This document shows positions 46,668 to 55,454 of a stretch of DNA of 64,000 nucleotides, in pieces (within the stretch, counting starts at the first letter, position 1; every line of letters begins with the position of its first letter). The translations under genes and the position numbers were made by a program. The DNA is from Dietzia aurantiaca. Its GTDB lineage: Bacteria > Actinomycetota > Actinomycetes > Mycobacteriales > Mycobacteriaceae. The stretch lies in the NCBI RefSeq assembly GCF_021033825.1, contig NZ_JAIFXZ010000001.1, positions 434,001-498,000 on the forward strand. Direction: 5' to 3'. Below the pieces are notes generated by a model. It was not told the origin of the DNA. It worked only from the letters and a program-made list of their open reading frames with translations, and searched no databases.

Positions 46668-48011
46668 GTGGGCAGCAAGAAGCGCGGACCGGAGGACGCG
46701 AGCGGCATGGAGTTCCCGGGCGGCGCGGACCGTGTGGACGACGATTACCGCCTCCCCGACGTCGAGGAGGTCGTCGACGACATCGATCTGGAGCCCTACC
46801 TCGATCAGCGCCACGACCCGCTGGCCGGGCCGCTCGACGAGCCCGCCGCCGTCGATGTCTCCGCGCCCCCGCTGCTGGTGCTGCGCGACCTGCTGAACGA
46901 CGAGCGCTTCCCCGAGATGTTCCACCGCGCGCTACGACACGCCGACCCCGACTTCCGTGAGTTGTTCCCGCGCGACGCCGGGCCGGTGCTGCGCGAGTTC
47001 GTGCGGGCGATGTCGTGGGCGCTGGTCACCACCGAGGAGGCACGGGGCGACCGGACGAAGGTCGAGGAGGTCGTCGACTTCGCCCGGCACCTGGGCGCCG
47101 ACCACCGCAAGCTCGAACTCGCACCCCGGCACCATCAGCGTTTCGGGGAGGCGCTCACCAACACGCTGCGGCATCTCGCCGGGTGGGGCTGGGACGACAG
47201 ACTGCAGACGACGCTGACCACCGCGTACCGGGTGCTGTCGTCTGCACTTCAGCAGGGAGCCGGACAGGAGGACGGGCCCGCACGCGTCGGCGCGACCGTC
47301 GTGGAGGTGCTGCGCCCCACCCGGGACATCGCGGTGGTGCGGCTGATCAGCGACACCATGATCGACTACCACCCCGGCCAGTACCTGAGTGTGCTCACGC
47401 CGTACTCGCCCGGCGTGTGGCGGCGGCTGAGCCCGTCGATCCCCTCGAACCCGGCGGGGCAGATCGAGTTCCACGTCCGCGACGTGCCGGGCGGCGAGCT
47501 CAGCGGCTCGCTGGTGCGTGGCGTCGGCGTGGGCGACCGATGGGTGCTGGCCCGGCCGCTCGGCATGCTCGAGGTGGACCGCACCGAGCCGTTCCGGGAT
47601 GTGCTGATGATCGCCGGCGGCACCGGGATCGCGCCGCTTCGCTGCCTGGTGCTGGACATGCTGCGCCACGGCCAGAACCCGCGCGTGCACCTGTTCTACG
47701 GTGCCCGGTTCCCCGGCGACCTGTACGACCTGCCGACACTCGTCGACCTCGCGGCCACGTCCCCGTGGCTGACCATCCAGCCGGTGTCGGAGGAGGACGA
47801 GGATCCGTGGTGGGCCGGCCCCGCCGAGGAGCTCCCCCGGACGCTGCACCGGCGCCAGACCGGGACCCTCGTCGACGCGGTCACCCGCTGGGGCTCGTGG
47901 GCGGACCGCCAGGTGATCATCGCCGGCTCGCCGGACATGCTGCGCGCGACCGTCCGCGGCATGGTGGCCGCCGGCACCCCGCGCGAGAACATCGACTTCG
48001 ACCGCCCCTGA
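46668..48011 (+). CDS. Flavohaemoglobin-like oxidoreductase (globin, FAD and NAD domains)
   Basis: 447 residues, GGGAGG before GTG 46668. An acidic N-terminal extension of about 65 residues precedes a divergent globin-like domain (about 66-190) whose likely proximal His is His146 (GADHRKLEL). A FAD-binding domain follows (RRLSPSIPSN in place of the usual RxYS/T), then the NAD domain (IAGGTGIAPLRCLVL ... FYGAR ... IIAGSPDML). Flavohaemoglobins oxidise NO to nitrate with NAD(P)H and O2, but type II mycobacterial forms (Rv0385 type) act on D-lactate instead; this one resembles type II, so NO dioxygenase activity should not be assumed. Confidence 0.85.
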   Translation: MGSKKRGPEDASGMEFPGGADRVDDDYRLPDVEEVVDDIDLEPYLDQRHDPLAGPLDEPAAVDVSAPPLLVLRDLLNDERFPEMFHRALRHADPDFRELFPRDAGPVLREFVRAMSWALVTTEEARGDRTKVEEVVDFARHLGADHRKLELAPRHHQRFGEALTNTLRHLAGWGWDDRLQTTLTTAYRVLSSALQQGAGQEDGPARVGATVVEVLRPTRDIAVVRLISDTMIDYHPGQYLSVLTPYSPGVWRRLSPSIPSNPAGQIEFHVRDVPGGELSGSLVRGVGVGDRWVLARPLGMLEVDRTEPFRDVLMIAGGTGIAPLRCLVLDMLRHGQNPRVHLFYGARFPGDLYDLPTLVDLAATSPWLTIQPVSEEDEDPWWAGPAEELPRTLHRRQTGTLVDAVTRWGSWADRQVIIAGSPDMLRATVRGMVAAGTPRENIDFDRP

Positions 48012-48051
48012 GGCGCCGCCTCGACGGCCCCTGCCTCAGACGTCGGAAGCC

Positions 48052-49065
48052 TCAGACGCCGGCGTTGCCGTCAGCTTTGCGGTTCGCGACCGCATCGTCG
48101 CCGCCGTCCTCCCCCTCGCCCTCGTCCGGATCGGCGGCCGCGCCGCTGAGCGACCGGCTCGTGGTGGTCGTCGAGGTGCCCGACGTGGTGGTGCCCGACG
48201 TGGTGGTGCGGGTCGTCGCGCTCGTCGTGGGGCTGGTCGTGGAGGAGCTCGTCGTGCGACTGGTCGTCACGCCGCAGGGCTGGAACACGCGACGGAACTG
48301 GTCCGGCACACCCAGCTGTTCGAGCTGCTCCCGGCACACATCAGAGGCCGGGGCCGCAAGGAATTCCCAGTGGTCCTCGCGCCAGGTGTACAGCTCGCTC
48401 TCGCCCCCATCGCGCGTGACCAGCAGGAACTGCGGATCGCACTCGCGCACCCTGGTTCCCTCGCCGAGCTCGTCCGCCACGAAACCCGCAGTGCACCGCT
48501 GTGCGGCGGTCGGCGGCCCTGTCGTGGTGGGCGTGGTCGTGGTCGGGGTGCTGCGCGTGGTCGAGGTGACCGTCGACCGGGTGGGCGTCGTGGTGGGCGT
48601 GGCGATCTGGTCGTCGCTGTTGCTGCGCGAGGCCAGCCACACCACGGTGCCGGCGACCAGCACCACCGCGAGCAGCGCCGCGACGATCATCCACGGCGTC
48701 GGGTTCCGGCCGCCGTCGTCGTCCCGGCCGCCACCGCCCGATCCGGGCCCCTCGGGCGGGACGTCACCGGGCGGCGGGCCGTCGCCGGCCGGGATCTCGC
48801 CCGTGGGAGCCGGCCCGCCGGCCGCGATGCCGGCCGTGGGAGTCGGACTGCCGGATTCGTCGCCGTACTGCGACCACGCCGCCGACCCGGGGCCCGACTC
48901 GACCGGCGGCAGCGCGCTGGTCGGCGGGTCGGCCGGTGGGAACTGCTGCGTGGGCGGGTCGCCGCCCTCGTTCGCGGCGGGCGGGAACTGTTCGGTGGGA
49001 GGATCGGCGGGGCCGTCGCCGTCGCGGGAATCGCCGCCCTCGCGCGGATCGCGCGGTCCGGTCAC
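48052..49065 (-). CDS. Bitopic membrane protein with four-cysteine domain and Thr-rich tail
   Basis: 337 residues. Pro/Gly-rich cytoplasmic N-terminus (about 120 residues), one helix (about 125-146), a Thr-rich linker (TPTTTPTRSTVTSTTRSTPT), an exported domain with four Cys (QRCTAGF, RECDPQF, SDVCREQ, QPCGV), then a second Thr/Ser-rich stretch and acidic end. The Thr-rich regions are plausible O-mannosylation targets. GTG start overlaps the nitrilase stop by 4 bases, so the two are co-translated. No recognised family. Confidence 0.7.
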   Translation of the reverse strand: MTGPRDPREGGDSRDGDGPADPPTEQFPPAANEGGDPPTQQFPPADPPTSALPPVESGPGSAAWSQYGDESGSPTPTAGIAAGGPAPTGEIPAGDGPPPGDVPPEGPGSGGGGRDDDGGRNPTPWMIVAALLAVVLVAGTVVWLASRSNSDDQIATPTTTPTRSTVTSTTRSTPTTTTPTTTGPPTAAQRCTAGFVADELGEGTRVRECDPQFLLVTRDGGESELYTWREDHWEFLAAPASDVCREQLEQLGVPDQFRRVFQPCGVTTSRTTSSSTTSPTTSATTRTTTSGTTTSGTSTTTTSRSLSGAAADPDEGEGEDGGDDAVANRKADGNAGV

Positions 49066-49919
49066 CGCCCCACCCCCGCGGCCGGCTCTTCGGTGACCCG
49101 CCCGTTCGCGAGCACGGGGACCGCCTTCCGTATGCGGCTGACCTCGTCGTCGTCGACCTCCACCACCAGCAGCCCCGAGCCCCGCGCGGCGATCTCCTCA
49201 CGCACGGTCCCGTCCGGCCCCACGAGCAGCGAGTGACCGATGCCGGTCGGCGCGCCCTTCTTCACCTCGACGCCCTCCACCTCGGGATCCGCCTGGTCCA
49301 CGGCGAGCAGGAACGTGGTGGCGTCCAGCGCGCGGGCGCCGGCCAGCAACCGCCACTGGTCTACCTTGCCGGGCCCTGACCCCCACGACGCGCTGCACAG
49401 CGTCAGGCGCGCGCCGTCGGCCGCGAGGCGCCGGTACTGGCCGGGGAAGCGGATGTCGTAGCAGACGCTGAGCCCGATCCCCACGCCGTCGATGGTCACC
49501 ACGCGCGTGGTGTCGCCGGGCTCGACCGTGTCGGATTCGGCGAACCCGAACGCGTCGAACAGGTGGATCTTGTCGTAGCCGAGGTGGAGGTCCTCGCCGG
49601 CGCCGCCCTCGCCGTCCCCGGCCGGCCCGGTGACCAGGAGGGTGTTACGCACCCTGCCGCCCTCGCCGGGGGTGAACATGCCGACGACGACGACAACCCC
49701 GTACTCACGCGCGACCTCGGCCACCGCGGTCGCCCACGGGCCGTCGACGGGTTCGGCGATCTCGTCCAGCCGACCGGCGCCGAATGCGCGCATGGTGGCC
49801 TCGGGGAACACCACGAGGCGGGCCCCCCGGCCGGCGGCCTCGGCCACCCGCTCGCGAACCTTGCGCAGATTGTCCTGCGGGTCGCGTCCGGACAGGATCT
49901 GGGCGGCGGCGATGCGCAC
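49062..49919 (-). CDS. Carbon-nitrogen hydrolase (nitrilase superfamily)
   Basis: 285 residues from GTG 49919 (MRIAAAQILSG), with AGGAGG 6 bases before; the longer frame is not conserved. Catalytic triad: Glu in FPEATM (about 40), Lys in YDKIHLFDA, Cys in LSVCYDIRFPG. The sequence best fits the Nit1/Nit2 omega-amidase or deaminated-glutathione amidase branch rather than true nitrilases, by the RFPGQYRRLA block. The likely role is amide metabolite repair. A bitopic protein gene overlaps its end. Confidence 0.9.
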   Translation of the reverse strand: MRIAAAQILSGRDPQDNLRKVRERVAEAAGRGARLVVFPEATMRAFGAGRLDEIAEPVDGPWATAVAEVAREYGVVVVVGMFTPGEGGRVRNTLLVTGPAGDGEGGAGEDLHLGYDKIHLFDAFGFAESDTVEPGDTTRVVTIDGVGIGLSVCYDIRFPGQYRRLAADGARLTLCSASWGSGPGKVDQWRLLAGARALDATTFLLAVDQADPEVEGVEVKKGAPTGIGHSLLVGPDGTVREEIAARGSGLLVVEVDDDEVSRIRKAVPVLANGRVTEEPAAGVGR

Positions 49920-50032
49920 GGCGGGCCTCCTCGTGGGCTGCGGTCGGTTCCGGGGTGGTCCACCCGGGGCCCGACGGGTTTCTGACCAGTGGCCCGCGAA
50001 CCGGGCGGGGCGCGGTCGAACTGCGCTCGAGG

Positions 50033-52657
50033 CTACCTGTCTCGGCAGCCGCACTGCCGCCGGTCGGCCACGCGCCGGGTCACCCGCGCGCCGGCCTCCC
50101 ACAGCCACCACGCGGCGATTCCCACGGCGAGCGACAGCGCGAACGAGAGCCACTCGTGGCCGGCGTCGCGGATCGGCGGGTAGACGAGGAAGTGGGTGAG
50201 GTAGATGAATAGTGACGCCGCGGCGAGCGGGGTCACCAGCCGCACGACCGGTCGCGGCAGACGGACGGCCGGGACCCAGATCACGGCCAGCAGGCCGACG
50301 ATGATCACGAGCTCACGCGAGGGGTGGCCGAACCAGCCGGGCACGCACGCCACCACGACCGCCGTGCAGGCCAGCCGCACCCACACCGGGTTGCCACGCA
50401 CCTGCTCGGTCCTCGCGATCGCCCAGCCCAGCCCGAACAGCCACAGCACCGCCGGCGCCGAGTACCAGACCATCGGACCACCGCCGAGGTCGATCACGGT
50501 GAAGCGCACCAGCAGACCGGCCGCGATGAGCGCGGCAGGGAGCGCGAAGGGATGGCGCCGGTCCAGGCGGCTGACGGCCGGGATCGCCATGAGCGCGGCC
50601 ACGCCGAGGGTCAGATAGACCGCGGCCTCGATGAACCACATCTGCCACGGGTTCCACCAGCGGTCGTCCGACCACGAGTGCGGGCCGAAGAGGTGCGTGG
50701 CCAATAGCGGCGAGTACCAGTGATACCTGCTGGTCAACGGGGTGACGATGAGCAGCCACACGACGGCCGGCACCGCGATCCGCCCGGCAGTCCGCAGGAC
50801 GCCGAGCGCCCGTTCGCGCGTGTCGGCGGAGTGGAGCCGGAACCGGGCGAGCGAGTAGCCGGCCAGCGCGATCAGGACGTGGGCGCCGCCATAGATCGCG
50901 AAGGCACGCGTGTGGCCGCCCACGATCGTGAGGATGAAGACGGCGCGCAGCAGCACAGAGGTGTCGACCCTGGCCCACGCTCGCCACGGCGTCCACCGTG
51001 CGGCGGGTGCGGCCGTCGGCGCGGCGGCGAGCGCATCCAATTCGGCGATCGGGCGCAGGTGCCAGTCTCGCGGTAGCCCCGGCACGGTCTCCTCGAGCCT
51101 GGTGGACAGGACCACGTAGGTCAACGAGTCGCCGCCGAGGTCGACGAAGGTGGCCTCCGGCGGGCACGAGTCCAACCCGAGCGCGTGGGCGACGAACGCG
51201 CTGGGCGTTCCGGCGTCGGATCCGCCGGGCGAGCGGTCCCGCTCGGCGACGAGAGTGCGCAGCGCGGCCTGGTCCACCTTGCCGGAGGAGGTGCGTGGAG
51301 GTTCGACGACGAGCACCTCCACCGCGGACGCCGGCAGTCCCGAGGCGGACGCTGCTGCCGACACCAGATCCGGCGTGGACTCCCGGACGACCGCCACGAG
51401 CCGGTCCGGCTCGCCGACGCACCAGGCGTCGAATCCCCGGTCGGCCAGGGTGGCCTCGACGCGCCCGAGGTCGATGCGGTGGCCGAAGATCTTGGTCTCG
51501 CGACCCATTCGTCCCACGATCTCGACGAGTCCGTCGCTCGCGATCCGGGCGAGGTCTCCGGTGCGCAGTTCGCTCAGTTCGTGGCCGTGTGCCAGGTGGG
51601 ACGGGGCCACCGCGTAGCCCATCATCACGTTGGGGCCTGTGTACACCAGCTCGCCGGGCTCATCCGGGTCGGCGCCCTCGAGGGTGTCCACCCGGAAGGA
51701 ACCGCCGGGGATCGCGATGCCGATCGCCCCGGCGCGGCGTCGGGCCAGGTGTGGCGGCAGGTAGCCCATGCGGGCGGTGGCCTCGGTCTGGCCGTACATG
51801 ACCACGAGGTCGGCACCGCGTCCCTCGAGGTACGCCGCCACGCGACGCACGGACTCGGGGGCCAGTCGGCCGCCCGCCTGGGTGAGGTAGCGCAGGTGCG
51901 GGAGTCGGTCGAGCTGATCGAGGCCCACGCGCTCGATGAGCTCGATGGTGTGCGGCACCGCCGCGAAGGTCGTCACCGCCTTTTCCGCCGCGCGGTCCCA
52001 GAACTCCGGGGTGGACACCGAGTCGGCGTTGAGCACCACCGAGGCCCCGCGGAGCAGGTGGCTGTGCAGGACCGACAGCCCGTAGCAGTAGTGCGGGGGC
52101 AGCGTAGTGATGGCACGGTCCGTGGATTCGATGCGCAGGTACTCCGCGATCGAGCGGGCGTTGGCCAGGACCGCGCGGCGCGACTGACGGACCAGCTTCG
52201 GGGCACCGGTGGAGCCGGAGGTGCTCAGCAACAGCGCGAGGTCGGGGTGCAGGTCGTGCTGCGGCGGCGATCTGTGGGCCCCGTCGGGGATCTCCCGGCC
52301 GTCGCCGGCGATGATGTCCGGCGTCCATGTGGCGACCAACGCCCCGGTGGCGGCGCCGTCCGGCGGCAGGAGGAGCACGACATGGCCGGCGTCATGGGCA
52401 GCGAGGTAGTCGACCAGGAACTCGCTGGTGTTGGCGGCGAGCAACCCGATCATGCGCCGACCGGTGGCCACGTCCGGATAGGCGGCGGCGCGATCGGCCA
52501 CCCGATGTGCCAGGTCTGCGTAGGTGATCTCACCGTCGAGGGCGACGACAGCGACCGACTCACCCCGTGCAGCCAGCGTGGCGACGATCTCCCGCCGCGC
52601 CGGCGGACCGGACGTCTCGAGGGCAGCCCGGGACTGTGCTGCGGGAAGAACCTTCAC
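50033..52657 (-). CDS. Fusion of adenylation domain, carrier domain and membrane acyltransferase
   Basis: 874 residues. Adenylation domain (about 1-475): TSGSTGAPK at 146-154, YGQTEA at 288-293, TGD at 367-369 and catalytic Lys460 in TSSGKVD. A carrier domain follows (about 480-535) with DLGGDSL, Ser511 being the phosphopantetheine site. From about 545 there are about ten membrane helices of the acyltransferase-3 type, with the conserved His in VGGHTRAFAIYGG and FIYLTHFLVYPP near the end. The protein should activate an acid, load it on the carrier and pass it to an acceptor at the membrane. GTG start sits 6 bases after the -10 and 13 after an iron box, suggesting a leaderless, iron-repressed transcript. 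Confidence 0.88.
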   Translation of the reverse strand: MKVLPAAQSRAALETSGPPARREIVATLAARGESVAVVALDGEITYADLAHRVADRAAAYPDVATGRRMIGLLAANTSEFLVDYLAAHDAGHVVLLLPPDGAATGALVATWTPDIIAGDGREIPDGAHRSPPQHDLHPDLALLLSTSGSTGAPKLVRQSRRAVLANARSIAEYLRIESTDRAITTLPPHYCYGLSVLHSHLLRGASVVLNADSVSTPEFWDRAAEKAVTTFAAVPHTIELIERVGLDQLDRLPHLRYLTQAGGRLAPESVRRVAAYLEGRGADLVVMYGQTEATARMGYLPPHLARRRAGAIGIAIPGGSFRVDTLEGADPDEPGELVYTGPNVMMGYAVAPSHLAHGHELSELRTGDLARIASDGLVEIVGRMGRETKIFGHRIDLGRVEATLADRGFDAWCVGEPDRLVAVVRESTPDLVSAAASASGLPASAVEVLVVEPPRTSSGKVDQAALRTLVAERDRSPGGSDAGTPSAFVAHALGLDSCPPEATFVDLGGDSLTYVVLSTRLEETVPGLPRDWHLRPIAELDALAAAPTAAPAARWTPWRAWARVDTSVLLRAVFILTIVGGHTRAFAIYGGAHVLIALAGYSLARFRLHSADTRERALGVLRTAGRIAVPAVVWLLIVTPLTSRYHWYSPLLATHLFGPHSWSDDRWWNPWQMWFIEAAVYLTLGVAALMAIPAVSRLDRRHPFALPAALIAAGLLVRFTVIDLGGGPMVWYSAPAVLWLFGLGWAIARTEQVRGNPVWVRLACTAVVVACVPGWFGHPSRELVIIVGLLAVIWVPAVRLPRPVVRLVTPLAAASLFIYLTHFLVYPPIRDAGHEWLSFALSLAVGIAAWWLWEAGARVTRRVADRRQCGCRDR

Positions 52658-52663
52658 AGAAGC

Positions 52664-52669
52664 ACTGTA
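52664..52669 (-). promoter_or_regulatory. -10 element of the fusion gene
   Basis: On the minus strand TACAGT (TANNNT) ends 6 bases before the GTG at 52657, so the mRNA is probably leaderless. The DtxR/IdeR-like box abuts it on the upstream side, where a repressor would block polymerase. Confidence 0.5.
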
Positions 52670-52688
52670 TTAGGCAAACCTATCCTCA
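52670..52688. promoter_or_regulatory. DtxR/IdeR-like iron box upstream of the fusion gene
   Basis: TTAGGCAAACCTATCCTCA matches TTAGGTTAGSCTAACCTAA at 14 of 19 positions by my count. DtxR/IdeR with Fe(II) represses at such sites. It lies between the -35 and -10 positions of the fusion gene and 50 bases after the stop of the iron ABC ATPase. Confidence 0.75.
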
Positions 52689-52737
52689 TGAAAATCGTAG
52701 ATTGCCTGCGCTCTGCACCGGAGCTCTCTCCGTGTGG

Positions 52738-53838
52738 TCAGCGTCCGCGGACCCGTGCGTCGCCGGCCAGCGAGACGCCCACCTCGTCGTCGACCTCGGG
52801 CGCGTCCTGGGGCCGACACCGGGCGACCACCGTGCCCGCACCGGGCACATCGATCTCACACCGGACCGCAGATCCGAGGAACCGCGCGGAGCGGACCACA
52901 CCGCGCGCCACCGCGTCGTCCGGCGCGCCCAGGATCACCTGCTCCGTCCGCACCGTGAGCGCCACCGGTCCGCCGCCCGGCACGACACCCCCGTCGTCGC
53001 GGCCCGACGGTATCGCGATGCGCCCGAGTGCCGTCTCGGCGTAGCTGTCCCGAACCTGCCCGGACAGGTGCACCACTTCTCCGAAGAACTCCGCGGTGCC
53101 GTCGTCGGCGGGGTGCAGATACACCTCTCGTGGCCGATCGACCTGCACAAATGCACCGTCGCGCATCACGGCGACGCGATCGGCGAACGAGAGCGCCTCC
53201 TCGTGGTCATGGGTCACGAGCAACGCGGTGATCCCGCCGTCGCGCAGGATCTCGCCCACGGCGCTCCTGATCTCGGATCGCAGGCCGGCGTCCAGCGCGG
53301 AGAAAGCCTCGTCGAGCAACACCACACACGGCGACTGGGCCAAGGCCCGCGCCACCGACACCCGCTGCTGCTGCCCGCCGGATAACTGGTCAGGTCGGCG
53401 CGTGGCCATGTCGGCGTCCAGCGCGACCCGCTCGAGCAGCCCTGCGATCCGGTCCCGGGTCCGCGCCCTGCGTGGCAGACCGAACCCGACGTTCGCGCCC
53501 ACGCTCAGATGCGGGAACAGCGCACCATCCTGAGGCACGTATCCGATCTGGCGCCTGTGCGCCGGGATTCCGTAGGGCCCGGTGAGTACGCGACCGCCCA
53601 GACTGACGCTCCCCGCGTCCGGCTGTTCGAAGCCCGCGATCACCCGCAGCAGAGTCGTCTTACCACATCCCGACGGGCCCACCACGGCCACCGAGCCGCC
53701 CGACGGGACGTCCAGGTCGATACCGGCCAGGACAGTGCGGCCGGGGAATGACTTGGTCAGGTTGTGGACGGAAAGCGCTTCGCCACCGGTGGAGGCCGTC
53801 CGTTCACAGGACGCCGGAGACGCGTCGCGCGCGCTCAC
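52738..53838 (-). CDS. Ferric iron ABC transporter ATPase (FbpC-like)
   Basis: 366 residues from GTG 53838 (MSARDASPASCERT); the longer frame beyond it is antisense noise over the permease. Walker A GPSGCGKTT, signature LSGGQQQR, Walker B VVLLDEAFSALD, and the H-loop VTHDHEEA, then the C-terminal TOBE-like regulatory domain. It powers iron(III) uptake through the permease whose end it overlaps by 4 bases (GTGA). The fusion gene follows after 80 bases. Confidence 0.93.
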   Translation of the reverse strand: MSARDASPASCERTASTGGEALSVHNLTKSFPGRTVLAGIDLDVPSGGSVAVVGPSGCGKTTLLRVIAGFEQPDAGSVSLGGRVLTGPYGIPAHRRQIGYVPQDGALFPHLSVGANVGFGLPRRARTRDRIAGLLERVALDADMATRRPDQLSGGQQQRVSVARALAQSPCVVLLDEAFSALDAGLRSEIRSAVGEILRDGGITALLVTHDHEEALSFADRVAVMRDGAFVQVDRPREVYLHPADDGTAEFFGEVVHLSGQVRDSYAETALGRIAIPSGRDDGGVVPGGGPVALTVRTEQVILGAPDDAVARGVVRSARFLGSAVRCEIDVPGAGTVVARCRPQDAPEVDDEVGVSLAGDARVRGR

Positions 53839-55451
53839 CGTCCACCCGCCGCGGTCTGACGAAGCAGGAGATAGGTCATGGGCGCGGACATCACGATCAT
53901 GATCATGGCGAAGGGTGCGGCAGCGGCGTAATCCAGGTCCAGCCCGAGCGCCCAGAATCGGGTCGCCAGGGTGCTGGTACCGGCGGGCGAGAGCAGGAGG
54001 GTGGCGGTGAGTTCGTTGAGAACCGCGAGGAACACCAGAGCGAAGGCCACCACCATCGAAGGCATCATGCGCCGGATGGTCACCGTGAGGACCGCACGCC
54101 ACGGCGGGCAACCGAGTGACCGCGCCGCCTCCTCGAGCCGCTCCGGTGCCTGGGCCAGGCCCGCGCGCAGTGTCACGACGGCACGAGGGAGGAACAACAG
54201 CACGTAGGCCGCCAGGACCAGCACGACGGTCTGGTAGATCTGCGGCAGCACATGGATGGACACCGTGGTCAGTGCCAGCGCCACCACAATGCCCGGTACC
54301 GAGCTCGCGATGTAATTGCCTGATTCGACCAGCCGGGCTGTCGGCCCGGGATAGCGGATGGTCAACCATGCCACGGGCAGCGCCAGCAGCACACAGCCGA
54401 GGCCGCCGTAGAACCCGTAGCCGACCGACTGGGCGAACGCCTCGGGCAGATCCGGATTCGCCCACACCTCCGTCCCGCCCACGACGAGCCACCGCCCCAC
54501 CACGAACACGGGGACGCCGAGCGAGATCACCACCACCGCCAGGGACCCGAGTAGCGCCACCGGGGTCCACCTGCCCAGCCTCACGGGCGGGGTCCGGCGC
54601 GCGGCGCCCGCGCCCAGGCGGGCGTACCTGGCCCGGCCGCGGGCGCCTGCCTCCGCCATCAGCAGGGCCAGACACACGAGCACCAGGACACCCGCGAGCA
54701 CACCGCCCGAGGCCGAGGCGAACGACGACTGGTACTGGTCCACGATCGCCGTGGTGAAGGTGTCGAAGCGGATCATGGAGAACGCGCCGTACTCGGCGAG
54801 CAGATGCAGGGCGACGAGCAGTCCGCCGCCGACGACAGCCAGACGCAACTGCGGGACCAGGACGCGGAACACGATGCCCCACCCGTGAACGCCCAGGGAT
54901 CGGGCCACCTCCTCTTCCGCGGGGTCGATCCACCGCAGCGTAGCGGCCGCAGGGAGATAGACGAGCGGAAAATATGCACAGATCGAGATGAGCACGCCAC
55001 CGGACAGTCCGCCGATCGACGGATCGATCCCCAGCCAGGCGTAGCTGATGACGAACGCCGGTACCGCCAATGGCGCGGCGAAGAGCACTCCCCAGACCTT
55101 CCGGCCGGGCAACGTGGTCCGTTCGACCAGCCAGGCCGCGGCCACACCCAGCACCACGGCGGCCGGGACGGCGACCGCCACCAGCGCGAGGGTGGAGCCG
55201 AGAAGCCTCAGGACACGCTCGCGAAACAACAGCTCGGCGACCGCCGACGGACCGATGTCGACGGCGAGCCAGACGATGTACCCCACCGGCAGCAGGAACA
55301 GGACCGTGAGCAATCCCACGATCACGGACAGTGCTGGTGGCGGGCGACGCCCCCGCACCCGCGCTGGCGTTCGCCCGGTGCGCGCCGGGGCACCGGGCCG
55401 ACCGGCCGGGCCGGGTGGCGCTGTGGTCCTCGGGGGCGCGACGGTCGCCAC
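53835..55451 (-). CDS. Ferric iron ABC transporter permease (FbpB-like, fused)
   Basis: 538 residues with about 12 membrane helices, the fused double-permease form of FbpB/SfuB. Two inner-membrane EAA-type loops are visible (EEEVARSLGVHGWGIVFRVLVPQL and LEEAARSLGCPPWRAVLTVTIRRM). The N-terminal 40 residues are Pro/Arg-rich. GTG 55451 starts 3 bases after the binding-protein stop and its end overlaps the ATPase start, so the three form one operon. Confidence 0.93.
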   Translation of the reverse strand: MATVAPPRTTAPPGPAGRPGAPARTGRTPARVRGRRPPPALSVIVGLLTVLFLLPVGYIVWLAVDIGPSAVAELLFRERVLRLLGSTLALVAVAVPAAVVLGVAAAWLVERTTLPGRKVWGVLFAAPLAVPAFVISYAWLGIDPSIGGLSGGVLISICAYFPLVYLPAAATLRWIDPAEEEVARSLGVHGWGIVFRVLVPQLRLAVVGGGLLVALHLLAEYGAFSMIRFDTFTTAIVDQYQSSFASASGGVLAGVLVLVCLALLMAEAGARGRARYARLGAGAARRTPPVRLGRWTPVALLGSLAVVVISLGVPVFVVGRWLVVGGTEVWANPDLPEAFAQSVGYGFYGGLGCVLLALPVAWLTIRYPGPTARLVESGNYIASSVPGIVVALALTTVSIHVLPQIYQTVVLVLAAYVLLFLPRAVVTLRAGLAQAPERLEEAARSLGCPPWRAVLTVTIRRMMPSMVVAFALVFLAVLNELTATLLLSPAGTSTLATRFWALGLDLDYAAAAPFAMIMIVMSAPMTYLLLRQTAAGGR

Positions 55452-55454
55452 AGA

